Of a DNA stretch of 64,000 nt, positions 1-11,409 are shown one piece after another. Under the pieces are notes generated by a model that made no database searches, was not told where the DNA came from, and was given only the letters and a program-made list of their open reading frames with translations. Position 1 is the stretch's first letter, and each line of letters opens with the position of its first letter. The DNA lies in NCBI GenBank assembly GCA_002007465.1, contig LNAC01000347.1, forward strand, positions 37,860 through 101,859, written 5' to 3'. The DNA is from Ailurus styani. Taxonomy: Eukaryota > Chordata > Mammalia > Carnivora > Ailuridae. A program made the position numbers and the translations under genes.

Positions 1-236
1 GTGGGGGGTAGGGAGGGAAAAATAATGAAACAAGATGGGATGGGGAAGGAGACAAACCATAAGAGACTCCTAATCTCACAAAACAAACTGAGGGTTACTG
101 GGGGGTGGGAGGGTAGGGATAGGGTGGATGGGTTATGGACATTGGGGAGGGTTTGTGCTTTGGTGAGTGCTGTGAAAGGTGTAAGCCTTATGATTCACAG
201 ACCTGTACCCCTGGGGCAAATAATAAAAATTTTTTA
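1..236 (+). mobile_element. L1 LINE, 3' end (cut by the window edge)
   Basis: A G-rich start is followed by 'caaactgagggttact', a purine-rich stretch, 'cagacctgtacccct' and 'aataataaaaa', then an A/T tail. The same module recurs at 39605-39795 with only a few differences, so it is a dispersed element. The layout (polypurine tract, short 3' UTR, A tail) is that of the 3' end of a carnivore L1. The 5' part lies outside the window. No ORF2 sequence is visible. Confidence 0.85.
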
Positions 237-1066
237 AAAATTATCCCTTGTTTCCTTATAATATTCTTCTCCTGGTCTCAAGACTTTCTATTTATTTTCT
301 TGACCTATTGACAAAGATTCTCTCTGTTCCAAACTCTAGCCAGGTTTCTCTGAGCCCTCTTCCTTACTAGGCCCCAACGTGGGCCTATAAAGACATGAAC
401 AAATGTTAACGTAGTTTCTAAGAGCTCAAAGCCAAATCCCTAGGATGACCCAAGCCCCTCCTAAAGCACTGCCTGAGAAAATCCAAGGCTGCAAAAAAAA
501 AAAAATTGTTTGTTCTAGCCAACACCTGAAGATAGAACAGGCTACTGTCTCCCAGTTTCTATGGGAGGGTAGGAGTTTGACTTTAGTATATGCCAGTTAG
601 CAAACCCAGATGGGTTTCACATGGACACCTACCCACCCCCTCTGCCTTTTTGTAAGTTTTCACTTCCCTAATTCTACAGAGCCCTCATTCATCCTCCTCC
701 CTATTCGTTCATTCTCTGTTTAAGATGCCCAACCAATTCTACAGATCCGAGTTCAGTTCACACTGGAGTCTTTTCCCTGTTGCAATAGTATATTATGGTT
801 TAAAATCTGCCCTTACCACTTTAATGTCTGTCTTTGATACTATTCAGTTGTCACCAAAAATAAGTTGAGCAGGGTAGAGCCTATAGGGGTCCCCCAGTCA
901 AGTAACAGAGACAGAATACATGTACAATAAATGTAAACACAGCTACTATAGTGGAGTGACCAAAAAGTGGCCCGGAGATTTTGGAGTAGAGTGATAGAAC
1001 TGGATCAAGAAAGCTTTTTGCAAAGGATGAATTTTGAGAAGACAATGAGAGAATATAGATAGTTTT
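237..1066. other. Non-coding spacer
   Basis: No coding signal, RNA gene or clear repeat seen. There is a short A-run near 495-505. Confidence 0.5.
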
Positions 1067-1075
1067 AAAAAGAGC

Positions 1076-1254
1076 AGGGGCACCTGCTTGACTCACTCCA
1101 TTAAGCAACGGACTCTTGGTTTCTGCTCAAGTCCTGATTTCGGGGTTGTGAGATTGAGCCCCACACTGGATTCCACACTCTGTGCAGAGTCTGCTTAAGA
1201 CTCTCTCTCCCACCCTTGCCCCTCCCCCCCAGATAAATAAGTCTTTTTAAAAAT
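1076..1254 (+). mobile_element. Old tRNA-Lys-derived SINE (SINEC type)
   Basis: A diverged copy with the tRNA-like head ('ggggcacctgcttgactcac'), a CT-rich middle and an A-rich tail. It is flanked by the direct repeat 'aaaaagagc' (1067-1075 and about 1256-1264), which fits a target-site duplication. Divergence marks it as an older subfamily member. Confidence 0.85.
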
Positions 1255-1259
1255 AAAAA

Positions 1260-1984
1260 AGAGCGAAAGTTTACAGCCAATCCAATCTTGCCAGAGATGG
1301 AAACCAATGATGTGAATGGATACCATTTGAGCAACAGACAAGTTTAGCAAGAGTGGAGGTGGTAGGGTCCTAAAGGAACAAAGGAGTAGTGGGAGTTAAT
1401 CCTGGCTGATAAGAAGTCTGCAACCCAGGGGAATCCCTGCTTTGGGTGAGTCACAGAGTATCCCACAACAGTCGTCATCCTGAGACTCAGTGGGCTCTTC
1501 ACTCTTTCCCAAGCAGCCAAGGACAGGATCTGCCCAATGCAGAGGGGAGACTGTGGGCAAACCAGGAGAGGCTTTCTAGCCTTAGGTAGAGACCCTTAGG
1601 AGAATATTCTGAGAAGCCAGGAATACAGGGCAGAGGGAAAGCTGAATCAGACCCCCTGGGCATTTCAACCTACAGCTTTTGTGCCGTGTCTCACAACACA
1701 AAGGACCAAAGTCACTTGAAGTCAGTTACTTGAGGTCGGGAGGCAGGTAGAGACTCACTTTGTTTCCTTTTACTTTGGGGGGTTTCTTGTTATGGTTTTA
1801 TTGTGCTGTTTTCTTTTGCTCTTCCCCTAGTTTGGTTGGCTAAGGCCACAATCTGAAAACCTGAAGATTCTCCTGACCAGACAGCACAGCCCGTGTTTAG
1901 CTCCCCTATAAACAAACACTCTGACGGCAATGGCTTTCCAGAAGTCCCTGAGCCCTTCCAACCAATTTACTCCCAGAGTATCTC
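1260..1984. other. Non-coding spacer
   Basis: No supported gene or recognisable repeat. Base composition is ordinary. Confidence 0.45.
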
Positions 1985-2660
1985 CTAAACCATCTCCAGC
2001 GCTTCCCTGGCTCAGATCTCTGCTACACTGTAACCATCAACTGCAAGTTTCTCCATCCTTCCATTGTTTCTAGCTCTCCTCCCCACTCCACCCCTGTGTC
2101 AGAGATCCTGTCAATCTTCTAAGACACAGATCTGGTTTTGTCACAACTCTGTTGAGAAACCCTCAGTGTCTCTCCGCACTACTTAACTGACAAACTCCAA
2201 GCCCGAAGCACAGAGGCATCTGGCCCAAGAGAATTTTCTGTCTCACAGTCCATCACTCCTTCCCTCCCAGGCCAGCCTTCATCACCTAGATCCCTCTCCT
2301 CCTCTCTTCTAAGCTCGGGAGTTGCCATTCTTCAGTTATGCTGAGCATTTTCATTTCCCCGTGCCTTTGCTTGCGTAGTGCACTGTGTGTCTGATGCCTT
2401 GCTTCCCACACCCCTCTGACTGGCACTCTTTCCATAGCCTTCAACACCAGCACAATCACTCCTTCCTCCCTCCTTCCAGAACCAGCCTGGACTTCTCCAA
2501 ACAAAAGAAATTCTTCCTTTCAGTTTGCCCCCAAAATGTCTCTCTATTGCCGTTCTTATTGCTTCACCCTTTACCTACCCTTGTAAATATATCCTTTGAT
2601 TACCTCTTTTATATCCTTACCAGATTATAAAATCCTGGAAGGCAGAAATGGAGTTAAATG
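1985..2660 (+). repeat. L2 LINE 3' region
   Basis: Degraded coding-end text of L2 is visible: 'gtgcctttgcttgcgtagtg' (the 'gcctttgcacttgctgttcc' block), 'tggcactctttcc', then 'aaaatgtctc', 'accagattataaaatcctgg' and 'aaggcagaaatgg' (the 'gagggcagggac' block). The order matches the L2 3' end on the plus strand. Confidence 0.75.
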
Positions 2661-2975
2661 CACAATTTGACACACAAAGATCTATTGCCATCAAATGGTT
2701 ACCATTTGCTCATAGATCTTCATCTTCTTTCCATCCAGACTGTAAATTTTTTTAAGGAGTTAAATCGTTTTGTTCCTTCCCTCTTTTACTTCTTCAACCC
2801 TTACTATTGTGATGAACCTAGGTTGTCCTTTTATCTGTGAAAGGTAGATTAGGTCTAACATTTGGTGATTCTAAGAGCAAACATTGGGAATCCAAGAAGT
2901 ACAGCTTACTGACTTCACAAGGACTGCTTAGGCAATATTTATATTCAGGACCTGAACAGTAATTACTTCCTTTTT

Positions 2976-3240
2976 TAAAATATTAAATATTTTATTTAAA
3001 ATATTTTATTTTTTTAATTTTTTTAATTTTTTAAATATTTTATTTTTTTAAACAGTTTATTTGAGACACAGAGAGAGAGAGAGAGAGAGAGAATAAGCAC
3101 AGGGAGCAGCAGGCAGAGGGAGAGCGAGAAGCAGACTCCCCACCTAGCAAGGAGCCTGATGCAGGGCTCGATCCCAGGACCCTGGTACCATGACCTGAGC
3201 TGAAGGCAGACGCTCAACTGATTGAGCCACCCAGGTGCCC
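2976..3240 (-). mobile_element. SINEC with an expanded A/T tail
   Basis: The reverse-strand SINE ends in 'tgagccacccaggtgcccc'. Its tail (here at the 5' side) has grown into about 75 bp of T-rich sequence, and a (GA)n tract lies at about 3069-3092. Flanks 'cagtaattac' and 'cagtcattac', each followed by C/T-rich bases and AAA, form an imperfect target-site duplication. Confidence 0.9.
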
Positions 3241-3294
3241 CAGTCATTACCCTTTTTAAATAGAAAAGAGAAATAAGAGCAACAAAGAGCCTCC

Positions 3295-3560
3295 TTCTGT
3301 ATGTTCGTGTTTATTGACAACCTACCATGTGCCCCCACACTGTTCTAGGCACAGGGGTGCAGAGCAGAGAACAAAACCAAAGTCCCTGCCATCTATGGAG
3401 CTCCAGGCCAGGTGGGGAGACAGACAACAAAGGCATATATGGCATGGCCAGGTGGTGACAAGGAACCCACAAAACACTACCCATTACACTACTACTAATA
3501 GGAAAAAGCTGGGTAAGGAGCCAGAGAGTGATGAAAGGCAATGATAATTTGCAAATGGCA
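3295..3560 (+). repeat. Old mid-repetitive element, family not assigned
   Basis: It contains the block 'ctaccatgtgccc...actgttctaggcacagggg...gagaacaaaaccaaagtccctgcc...tggagct', which recurs in altered form near 14.8, 17.7, 22.3 and 23.8 kb. This is a well-known ancient mammalian dispersed sequence. I cannot name the family with certainty. Confidence 0.55.
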
Positions 3561-3759
3561 ATCAGGTAGAGAGCACTCTCTAGGGGTTGCTAACATGTGC
3601 CAGAAATGTTGCCAGGAGGTCCCCAAGGCCATCCTCACCCCAGGCTGAGGGCAAGCCACTGCAGTTGCTCAGAGCCCAGAGCTTTGCCCAGTAACAGGCA
3701 CATGGAATTGTTTAAGTGATAAAGGAGAAGAGCTTAAGATGTTAGTGAGGAAAGAGATG

Positions 3760-4580
3760 AATGGGTAAACAAATTATAGTAGAGCCACAAAACGGATTAT
3801 ATAATCATAAATGTTTTAGAGATTTTTTTAAATCTGGAAAAAACAGGCTCAAAAAATGTGGAATAAACTATACATATGTCTGCTCTCATCCAAGATACAA
3901 TTATGTATATATGTCCACATAAAGTACACTAGAAGGAACATCACAAAATATTAATAGTGGTTGTCTCTAGTTGAAAGACTCACAGGTGAATTCCATTTCT
4001 CTTATGCTTTTTGATATTTTTAAGTTTCTACCTGAATCTTGTCTCGCTTATACTTTATTTGATTGTGGTAGGAACACACGAGATCCACCCTCTTGAATTT
4101 TTAAGTGTATGATACAATGTTGGTAACTATAGATACAATGTTTCACCCCCTTTTTAGTTTTCATTTTTTAAAGTTTGTGTGTATTAAAACTAATTCAAAT
4201 AGTACAGATGTGTATAAGGTAAAAACTAAATGTCTCTGCTGCCCTTACCTGCCCCCACTTCTCTCCTTAGAGCTTGCATACCCATCATTTGTCAACAGGT
4301 TTTTCTGTGCCCATAGAGAAATTATATATGCAGGCATAGGTGTATATAGTATTATTTTTCACTCCCCCCCATGGAATCATGATGTATATGCCTTTATGTA
4401 ATCTATTTTTTCATTTATTAAAAAAACAAATACATTCCTGTGTCAGAACATAAAGAGAAGCCTCATTCTTTTTCAGCAGCCAGGTAGAATTCTCTTGTTT
4501 GTTCTCTTGTTCTACAATTTATCTCAGTGGATTGTTTCCAACTTTTTGCCATTGCAAAGAGGGCTGCAAACAACAGATGC
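3760..4580 (+). repeat. Old L1 3' UTR fragments (tentative)
   Basis: Scattered phrases resemble old L1 3' UTRs, for example 'agagccacaaaacggattat', 'gtatgatacaatgttggtaa' and 'ggattgtttccaactttttg' followed by 'gccattgcaaagagggctgc'. The parts are not contiguous and may come from more than one insertion. Confidence 0.45.
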
Positions 4581-5496
4581 CTGCAATTCAAGGGTTTCTC
4601 GGGCCAGCAGTTATCTGATTCATATTCAAGGCCTCGGAGAAGACCAGCTCAGCACCTGTGTACTTGGACTGGTGGTATCTTTACACATCTGGCTTCACCA
4701 CTGATTTTGAGGGTAAGATGATTTCTCTGAACCCTTCAGCTACAGAGCCATTTCTGAATTGGCCAGACTGTCTGCTATTGTCATGAGCAGCAGGTACACA
4801 CCTGCGCTGTGTTCTCTTCTAGTGGGTACAATATTAGAGAATATTGATCTTTGCTATGCTCTGGTATAGCATCTTTCTCTGTCAGGACATGAAGCACTTT
4901 TGAGCCAATGTTACTCAGAGAAATAAGTGATTAAAACAAGAAATTTTTACAACAGAAGCTTTTTTGCCAAAATTAACTATGGAAGTACATAATGCTTATG
5001 ATTGGCAATTGAGTGGACACGGAGCACGGATTTAGCAATGGCGGTAGCTAACATTACAGCAAGTTGGAGCTAAGCAGGAGGCTCTTCAAAGGAGTAAGAC
5101 AAAAATGGAGTCTTTTGTGAATTTTCAGATACTGGTCTTCATCGACCCACCTTGCTTAGAAAATTCCAGGCATCAGTAAAGTTCAGAAATGTCATTTCCC
5201 TCTTTCCACCTGAACCTGATAAGAACTGATCACAGTGATCAATTAACTATGGTTTCTAGAAGCACAATCACACAACTGAAGTTGTAGTTCTGGGCTCTGC
5301 TGAAGTGGCCATGAGCAGAGTTTCAAAAAAGAAAAAAAATGTGGAGGAGATGGTAGATGATTCCCTTAATTTCATACTCCCTGAATGCACTAGTCTCCAA
5401 CCGCAGCCAGTCATCAACCATGAGACTGTTGGGTTTAAATAAATAGGACTGCAGCAACTGGAGATTCTGAGCATCTGACCAAATAATGGTAAATTC
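4581..5496. other. Non-coding spacer
   Basis: Apparently unique sequence, with no splice-bounded open frame and no clear repeat. Confidence 0.45.
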
Positions 5497-5513
5497 TCTG
5501 AAAGTCATTTTTT

Positions 5514-5701
5514 TTAAAGATTTTATTTATTTATTTATTTGACACACAGATTACAAGTAGGCAGACAGGCAGGCAGAGAGAGAGGAGGAAGCAGTCTCCC
5601 TGCCGAGCAGAGAGCCCGATGCGGGCCTCGATCCCAGGACCCTGAGATCATGACCTGAGCCGAAGGCAGAGGCTTTAACCCACTGAGCCACCCAGGCGCC
5701 C
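5514..5701 (-). mobile_element. Young SINEC insertion
   Basis: Full-length reverse copy: T-rich tail, 'gattttatttatttattt', a GA-rich stretch, and the tRNA head ending 'cacccaggcgcc'. It is bracketed by an exact target-site duplication 'tctgaaagtcattttt' (from 5498 and at 5702-5717). The perfect repeat and low divergence point to a recent insertion, possibly polymorphic within the species. Confidence 0.97.
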
Positions 5702-5717
5702 TCTGAAAGTCATTTTT

Positions 5718-6409
5718 AAAGCCTGCATTTTTAAAGCCCATGTTTAATGGGATAGCCTCTGGTCAGGTCAAAGTCTTATGAAATTCACAGTTCCTGGCAG
5801 GACCCATCCTGCAGAAGAATAATCAAATTATACTTTAGGCTATTAAAATGAAAGCTTATGCAGTAGGATGCTTTAATCAGAACTGGAAAAGTGGTGTGAT
5901 TCCCTCCTCCTGGGCATTTGCCTTATTAATGAAATATGGCCAAAGGTCCCATGCTGACCAGACACAAAGGTCCAGTTGTTGAGTAAATGTGTAACAGGAG
6001 GGAAACAAAGACAATTCCAAAGGTGACTAGGGTGCAAAGGATTGGTTGTTTAAATGTAAAACACACAAAATTTGCTAAGCAGAATTAGAATGAAAAACTA
6101 AGCATATGTATATGTATTTCTAGCTAAGGTATGTAAGTATAAATTGTATTTTTATAAACAAAAATGACAGGAAAGAAATAAAATATCACTAGTGAGTTAT
6201 GATGGGTAGTTTGGGTCATTTTCTTCAACCTTTAGCATTCTATAACTCAAGTTTTCTACAATGAATCTATATCACTTTTATACACCAAAACGCATGCAAA
6301 AAGGAAGTCTTTTTTTTTTAACTGAACAGACTTTCAGCCCAAACAGCCAGAATCAGTGCATATTTAATAGCAAAAATAAATTTTTAAAGATTATAAAATA
6401 ATTAAGACA
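5718..6409. other. Non-coding spacer
   Basis: AT-rich sequence, no gene or recognisable element. Confidence 0.45.
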
Positions 6410-6611
6410 GGCTCCTGGGTGGCTCAGCAGGTTAAGCCTCTGCCTTTGGCTCGGGTCATGATCTTGGGGTCCTGGGATCAAGTCCCAAATTGGGCTCTGC
6501 TCAGCAGGGAGCCTGCTTCCCCCCTCTCCCTCTGCCTGCCTCTATGCTTGCTTGTGATCTCTCTGTCAAATAAATTAAAATTTTAATAAATAAATGAATA
6601 AATAAATAAAA
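6410..6611 (+). mobile_element. SINEC
   Basis: Head 'ggctcctgggtggctcagc', then 'gcctctgcctttggctcggg', a CT-rich middle and a long (TAAA)n-type tail. Moderate divergence. Confidence 0.93.
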
Positions 6612-6995
6612 GCAGATTTAAATTCAACACTCCCTGCTATAGAGACCCTAACATGATTCTTAACCAAAGCTTACTCCAGCATCCTAACTGGGATAGGGCA
6701 GAGGCTTTGGCTGAGAGATTATGGGCAGTCTGGTTTGGCTCATGTTTCCAATAACCCTCCTCATTCTGAGACCAGGAATGGTAGAGGACAGGTGCTCTTG
6801 CTTGATGGTCAAATAAGGATCAAATTGAAATCAGTGACTCAGCAGCTCTATTAGGAGGACACAGAATCACACCTCCTGATCTCAGTCTTCAAATGATGAT
6901 CAACAGGTCATTAGAAGCCAACCTCACAATGATTAAATAAAGCAAAGATGCTGAAAATAAAACAGCTTATTGTCTCCAACAAAGAACAAGAGCCA

Positions 6996-7027
6996 AAAAA
7001 ATAAATAAAATAAAATTAAAAAAAAAA
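6996..7027 (+). mobile_element. Tail-only retro-insertion
   Basis: An A-rich tract of about 32 bp (A and TAAA units) is flanked on both sides by 'agagcca' (6989-6995 and 7028-7034). This fits an insertion so severely 5'-truncated that only the A-rich tail and the target-site duplication remain. The short flanking repeat could also be chance. Confidence 0.4.
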
Positions 7028-7034
7028 AGAGCCA

Positions 7035-7495
7035 AGAGAACCATGGACAAGACTCTTAATTCTTCTGATCCTAGAGATGTGAAAAAATATTGCAAAGCTG
7101 GAAGACAGGAAGCATCTGGTTATTTTATCAAGAAAGGAGTCCACTACAAAAAAAGAACAAGTAGAAGAAGAGAAGGTAAATGGACTGAAGCATTCTTGGT
7201 CAGAAAGAGCAAGAACTGGTGTAATGTTGACACTTGTTGGAAGGTGTGTCTACCCTGAGGCAATGGTTGACTATTTTAAGGAAAAGCGAAAAATACACTA
7301 TCTGTATCAGGCTCCACCAGGCATGAACTTCCAGAGACACCTATATATGTGGAAGGAAATAACAGTCAGTTTACCACACAACCTGACTATCACATACCAC
7401 TTACTGAAGAACTTACCACTGACAGTTTGGCAGAAAACGCATCTTTGTTTTTATCAAATAAACTCAGGAAAATAGTACTAAAAAGCCTATGAGTT
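7035..7495 (+). pseudogene. Degraded retrocopy-like ORF, parent not identified
   Basis: Coding-like text runs over about 460 bases but needs frame changes. One frame carries an in-frame stop near its start, then stays open through about 7450, with a lysine/glutamate-rich part followed by 'GRCVYPEAMVDYFKEKRK' and 'APPGMNFQRHLYMWKEI'. Near 7390 the sense-like reading shifts frame to 'PLTEELTTDSLAENASLF' and ends at a stop near 7490. No splice sites interrupt it, which favours a processed copy. A SINE at 7536 lies where a poly(A) tail might have been. I do not recognise the parent protein. Alternatives are a piece of an old transposase or a chance open stretch. Confidence 0.4.
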
Positions 7496-7535
7496 TTAAG
7501 AGGTTTGTCCCAGTGCTTACAATGTCCACTGCAGT

Positions 7536-7749
7536 TTTTTTTTTTTAAGATTTTTTATTTATTTGTTTGAGAGACAGAGCACCTGAGCATGGGGGTTGGG
7601 GGGAGGAGGGGAAGAGGTGCAGAGGGAGAGGAAGAAGCAGACTGCCCACTGGTCAGAGAACCGAGTATGGAGTCCGATCCCAGGACCCTGAGATCATGAC
7701 CTGAGCGGAAGGCAGACGCTCAGGCACCCACTGAGCCACCCAGGTGCCC
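7536..7749 (-). mobile_element. SINEC
   Basis: Reverse copy with a G-rich middle (about 7590-7615) and head 'gagccacccaggtgccc'. A small insert sits in the 'cagacgctcaggcacccactgag' region. Target-site duplication not clear. Confidence 0.93.
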
Positions 7750-8089
7750 TTGCCAAGTCATTTTTTCCTATCTTTTTCTTAGCTGTTTATAGGCATGGAT
7801 TTTCACTCATGCATCTGTATTATCAAAAAGACATGATTGCCTTATTGACCTGTGGGCCAGACTCAGACACTCAGAGGTTTCCCTGCCTCCCCTGTCCCTG
7901 GGATATGGGTTCTGCTTGCCTTTCCTGCTCCCAGCAGCAGCTCCAGGGACACAGCCTTTAGTGATGTGGTTCCTGAGAACATTGACACTGTCTACACGTG
8001 ACTGAACCCGCTTAAGGCCACCTTATAAACTTCTAAGATTTGGCCAGTGGGTGTGAGCCACAACTGTGAGGTATGATGACTGTTCTGTT

Positions 8090-8270
8090 AGATTACCGAT
8101 TTTTCTGTTCTGAAAATACCTTTGAGCATCCCATCTGGGGAAACTACAACTTTCAGGGAGTCAATCTCATTTGTTTTCCCAAGATGGAAGCGGAAACGGA
8201 ATTACTCTCATTGTGCCAAGTGGCCATTATTGGTTGGGTTTGTGGTTTAAATTTTGTCAAGAAAATAATC
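8090..8270 (+). promoter_or_regulatory. Cluster of promoter-type motifs outside any CpG island
   Basis: Within 180 bp are 'aaactacaactttcaggg' (like the ZNF143/THAP11 site core ACTACAA), 'caagatggaagcgg' (like YY1 AAGATGG plus an ETS GGAA) and 'attattggttggg' (an inverted CCAAT box). The sequence is otherwise unique and repeat-free. No CpG enrichment or splice donor follows, so activity is a guess. Confidence 0.2.
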
Positions 8271-9249
8271 CCATTTCACTCACTGTGACTTTTGTCATCA
8301 GGAAGCAGGAATGACTCCTGGTTCTGATGACCTCAGTGTGCCTCTCTAACTTAAAGCCATGTTGAGAGAGGCTCCATTCCCAATTTCTGGGTCAAGCTGA
8401 GTTAACCCCAAACTGGGCCACTGGAAACTTATTTGCAAAGATTACTGTTACCACTTAGAAATAGGTACACTACCTAAATTTCCTTCAGAGGAAAAACTAT
8501 CCACCTATAGGAAATGCCTTGACCAAAACAGTTCTGGTTTCACTACTCATTTGGGCTCTTTAAATAATGAGTGCTATGCAAGGTGGACACTCCCTGAGCC
8601 ACACTGAACTGTGGATACATATCTGTAATTCAGAGCTATTAGAACAGACAGTGCTGTGTACCAAAATGTTGCTTTGAAGCAATATTTGCAAAACATGCAA
8701 ACCTCTGTATCTGTATTTGAAAAAAATAAAACACATCTTTGTTGCTAAAAAAATTGTTTTTTCTCATTTGCTGCAGTCCAAGATAAACCTTGTATGCAAG
8801 TTCCCTTTACTTACTAAACCTGCCTCCTGCTTTCTTCCATCTCTCCCTGCCCTCCAAATACAGAGGCTGGTTTCAGATTTCACCAGGGATACTCCAGGAG
8901 GTTGGTGAACCAAGAGCAGCTCATGCCATCAGTCAGGGAGGGATTCACCAAGATTTTCGTAGTCTAATCCCTACACTTGAGTGCACTGTCAACATTTATT
9001 AGATACTTCTGAACTTGATCATTTCAATGAATATTTTTGGCATTTAAGGGGGGGGAGTATGCCCTTGTTTTTCCCCTTGAGCTGTTCTAGCAGCTACACA
9101 GGTAGGTATGACGCAGACCTGTGTTGTCAGAGCCTCTCTGGGGATCCTCTCATATACAGTTGGAGATTCTAGTGCTAGAGTTGACCACAGCCCTTGGAAA
9201 CATGCTGAAAAATGTTTAATTTAAAAAATGTATCCTAACCATCACAGCT
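8271..9249. other. Non-coding spacer
   Basis: Unique-looking sequence with no supported gene. A G-run sits near 9049. Confidence 0.45.
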
Positions 9250-9490
9250 TGCCTGTAAAAGACTATAATCTTTTTCTTCTTCAGGGCTTGATGATTCCTA
9301 GACCTCTCTTATAAAAATATTGTATTTTACCTTTTATTATTATTTTTGTATTTCTGCCATCAGGCTGAAAGATATTTGAGGCAAGATTTGGCTTACTCAT
9401 CTTTTTTCTTTTTTCTTGTCTTACTCATCTTTATATGATCTCTAACACTTAGCAAGTGGTAGGAACTCTGGAAATATGTGTTGCAATGAC
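9250..9490 (+). repeat. Possible L2 3' tail
   Basis: Weak match to the L2 end: 'ggctgaaagatatttgaggc' (in the place of 'gaatgtaagctccatgagggc') and 'tctctaacacttagcaagtg' followed by 'gtaggaactctggaaatatg'. Heavily diverged. Confidence 0.45.
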
Positions 9491-9580
9491 TTAAAAGTAA
9501 TAATTTGGCATCAAACATATGAGGGATACTGTCCTACGTAATTGGTACAAAATATCCAAAATTGCATTCATTATATCATT

Positions 9581-9702
9581 CACAGGGTCCTGGGACCAAG
9601 TCCTGCATCAGGCTCCCAGCTCAGTGGGACGTTTCCTTCTCCCTCTGCCCCTCACACCTGCTTGCGCTCTCTCTCAAACAAATGAAATCTTAAAAAAAAA
9701 AA
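9581..9702 (+). mobile_element. 5'-truncated SINEC
   Basis: Begins inside the element at 'gggtcctgggaccaagtcct' and runs through the CT-rich middle to an A-run. The tRNA-like head is missing. Confidence 0.8.
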
Positions 9703-10109
9703 GTATGTGAAATTGCTAAGTATGAAGAACATTCCCTCCCATTAGTTAATACTATTCCCATATGTGTGGCTACAAATTTACCTTGCACCTCCACTGCCTT
9801 CTTTCCTAACCTAGCCAATCAAATAGAGTGTAGAAGGATTTTGTCTTTTGTCTCATAACTTCCCTAGATTTAAATTATTGCCTGTCTCATGTATAGAGTT
9901 TATAATGTAGATAAAAATCAAGTCTATTATTGTTAGAAATATTTGTCGATTAACACGGGAAAAGAATAAGAAGATAGATTAAACATTATATGTACTTTGG
10001 GTTCATTGCATTTAGAAAAGAACACAATGTACCAAAAAATAAGAAAATTATTCAAAGAAGGAAAACAAAAGCTTAGAGACACATACACTGCAAAATTATT
10101 TACAGTGGA
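9703..10109. other. Non-coding spacer
   Basis: AT-rich, nothing recognised. Confidence 0.45.
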
Positions 10110-10445
10110 GAATCATGGCTTTTTACCCAGCTCTAGTAAAGCAGAATTTATGTAACAGATTTTTTTTAAGATTTTATTTATTATTTGACAGAGAGAGATC
10201 ACAAGTAGGCTGAGAGGCAGGCAGAGAGGAGGAACCAGGCTCCCTGCTCAGTAGGGAGCCCGATGCCGGCCTTGATCCCAGGACTCTCAGATTATGAGCT
10301 GAGCTGAAGGCAGAGGCTTTAACCCACTGAGCCACCCAGGCACCCTATGTAACAGATTCTTAGGCTCACCCCCAGTTTTTTGGATTCAGTAGATTTTGTC
10401 CAACACCTAGAAATTTGCACTGAGCACCAGTGGCTCAAGCAAATG
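10110..10445. repeat. MER5-like DNA-transposon remnant split by a SINE
   Basis: Both sides of the SINE at 10162-10345 read like one MER5/hAT-type element: 'agcagaatttatgtaacag' before, then 'gattcagtagattttg' and 'tagaaatttgcac' after (the usual 'gattcagtaggtctgg' and 'gaatttgcatt' blocks). Confidence 0.4.
10162..10345 (-). mobile_element. SINEC inserted in a MER5-like repeat
   Basis: Full-length reverse copy flanked by the exact duplication 'tatgtaacagatt' (10149-10161 and 10346-10358). Confidence 0.96.
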
Positions 10446-10490
10446 GCTATGGTGCAATATTAAATGGACATTTTTAAAAAGATAATGTAG

Positions 10491-10676
10491 GGCCACCTGG
10501 GTGGCTCAGCTGGTTAAGTGATCGACTCTTGATTTGGCTCAGATGATGACCTCAGGGTCCTGGGATGGAGCAATGAACTGAGGCAGGCTCTGTGCTCAGT
10601 CAGGAGTCTGCTTATCCCTCTCCCTCTACCCCACCCCCCATTCCATGGTCTCTCTTTCAAATAAAATCTTAAAAAA
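10491..10676 (+). mobile_element. SINEC
   Basis: Head 'ggccacctgggtggctcagc', a divergent second block with the older 'gatcgactcttgattt' text, a CT-rich middle and an A tail. Exact duplication 'aaaagataatgtag' on both sides (ending at 10490 and about 10691). Confidence 0.96.
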
Positions 10677-11226
10677 AAAAAGATAATGTAGCATCACGGA
10701 AAAACATTATAATTGCTTATAGGAAGTAAAAATCTATGTTCATTCAAAATCAAGCAATATGTGGATTTCAGATTTTATGAATCCTTCAGAGAAAAAAAAA
10801 ACTGCTGATAACAGTTGTTTCTGCCCTTCCCATAAAGGCTTCTAGTTAGTGGAGTAAATAGTTACTGGACTTTAGCAAAATCGCTTAATTTATCAGAAGA
10901 CAAGAGGACAAGACACAATACAGAACCATGCCATTAACTTATCATAAAAACACAAAGTGACAACTACAGAACTACAACCAGAAATTGAGAATACAGAAAT
11001 GTTAGCATCATGACAATTTCATGTGCAGATATTATAGTCACACACATATAAGACCACTGGCTCTCCCAGAACCACCCAAAAGATTAAAGAACTTTGACTT
11101 TACTATTCATTCGTTCATTCGAGTTGCTAGATTAAAAGATTTAGGTATCCTTTTTAATCCCTTAGCACCTTAAGATGAACTGCATTCTTTGGTACTATAG
11201 ACAGGAGGAATTAATGTTTGCTAATT

Positions 11227-11390
11227 AAAAAAAATTAGAAGGGGGAAGGGCAGAGGGAGAGAGAGACTCTCAAGCAGACTCCATGCCCAAAATGAGCCCG
11301 ACATGGGGCTCAATCTCATGACCTGGTGATCATGACCTGAGCTGAAACCAATAGTCGGACCCCTAACCAACTGAGCCACCCATGCACCCC
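11227..11390 (-). mobile_element. Old SINEC
   Basis: Reverse copy with the older 'gaaaccaatagtcggacccc' version of the second block and head 'gagccacccatgcacccc'. The flanking repeat 'gtttgctaatt' (11216-11226 and 11396-11406) is intact. Confidence 0.92.
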
Positions 11391-11409
11391 AAGAAGTTTG
11401 CTAATTTAT

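Noticed and set aside
3069..3092. Possible CRISPR-like or satellite array
   Set aside because: Short (GA)n within a SINE. No spaced direct-repeat array exists anywhere in the window, and the DNA is vertebrate.
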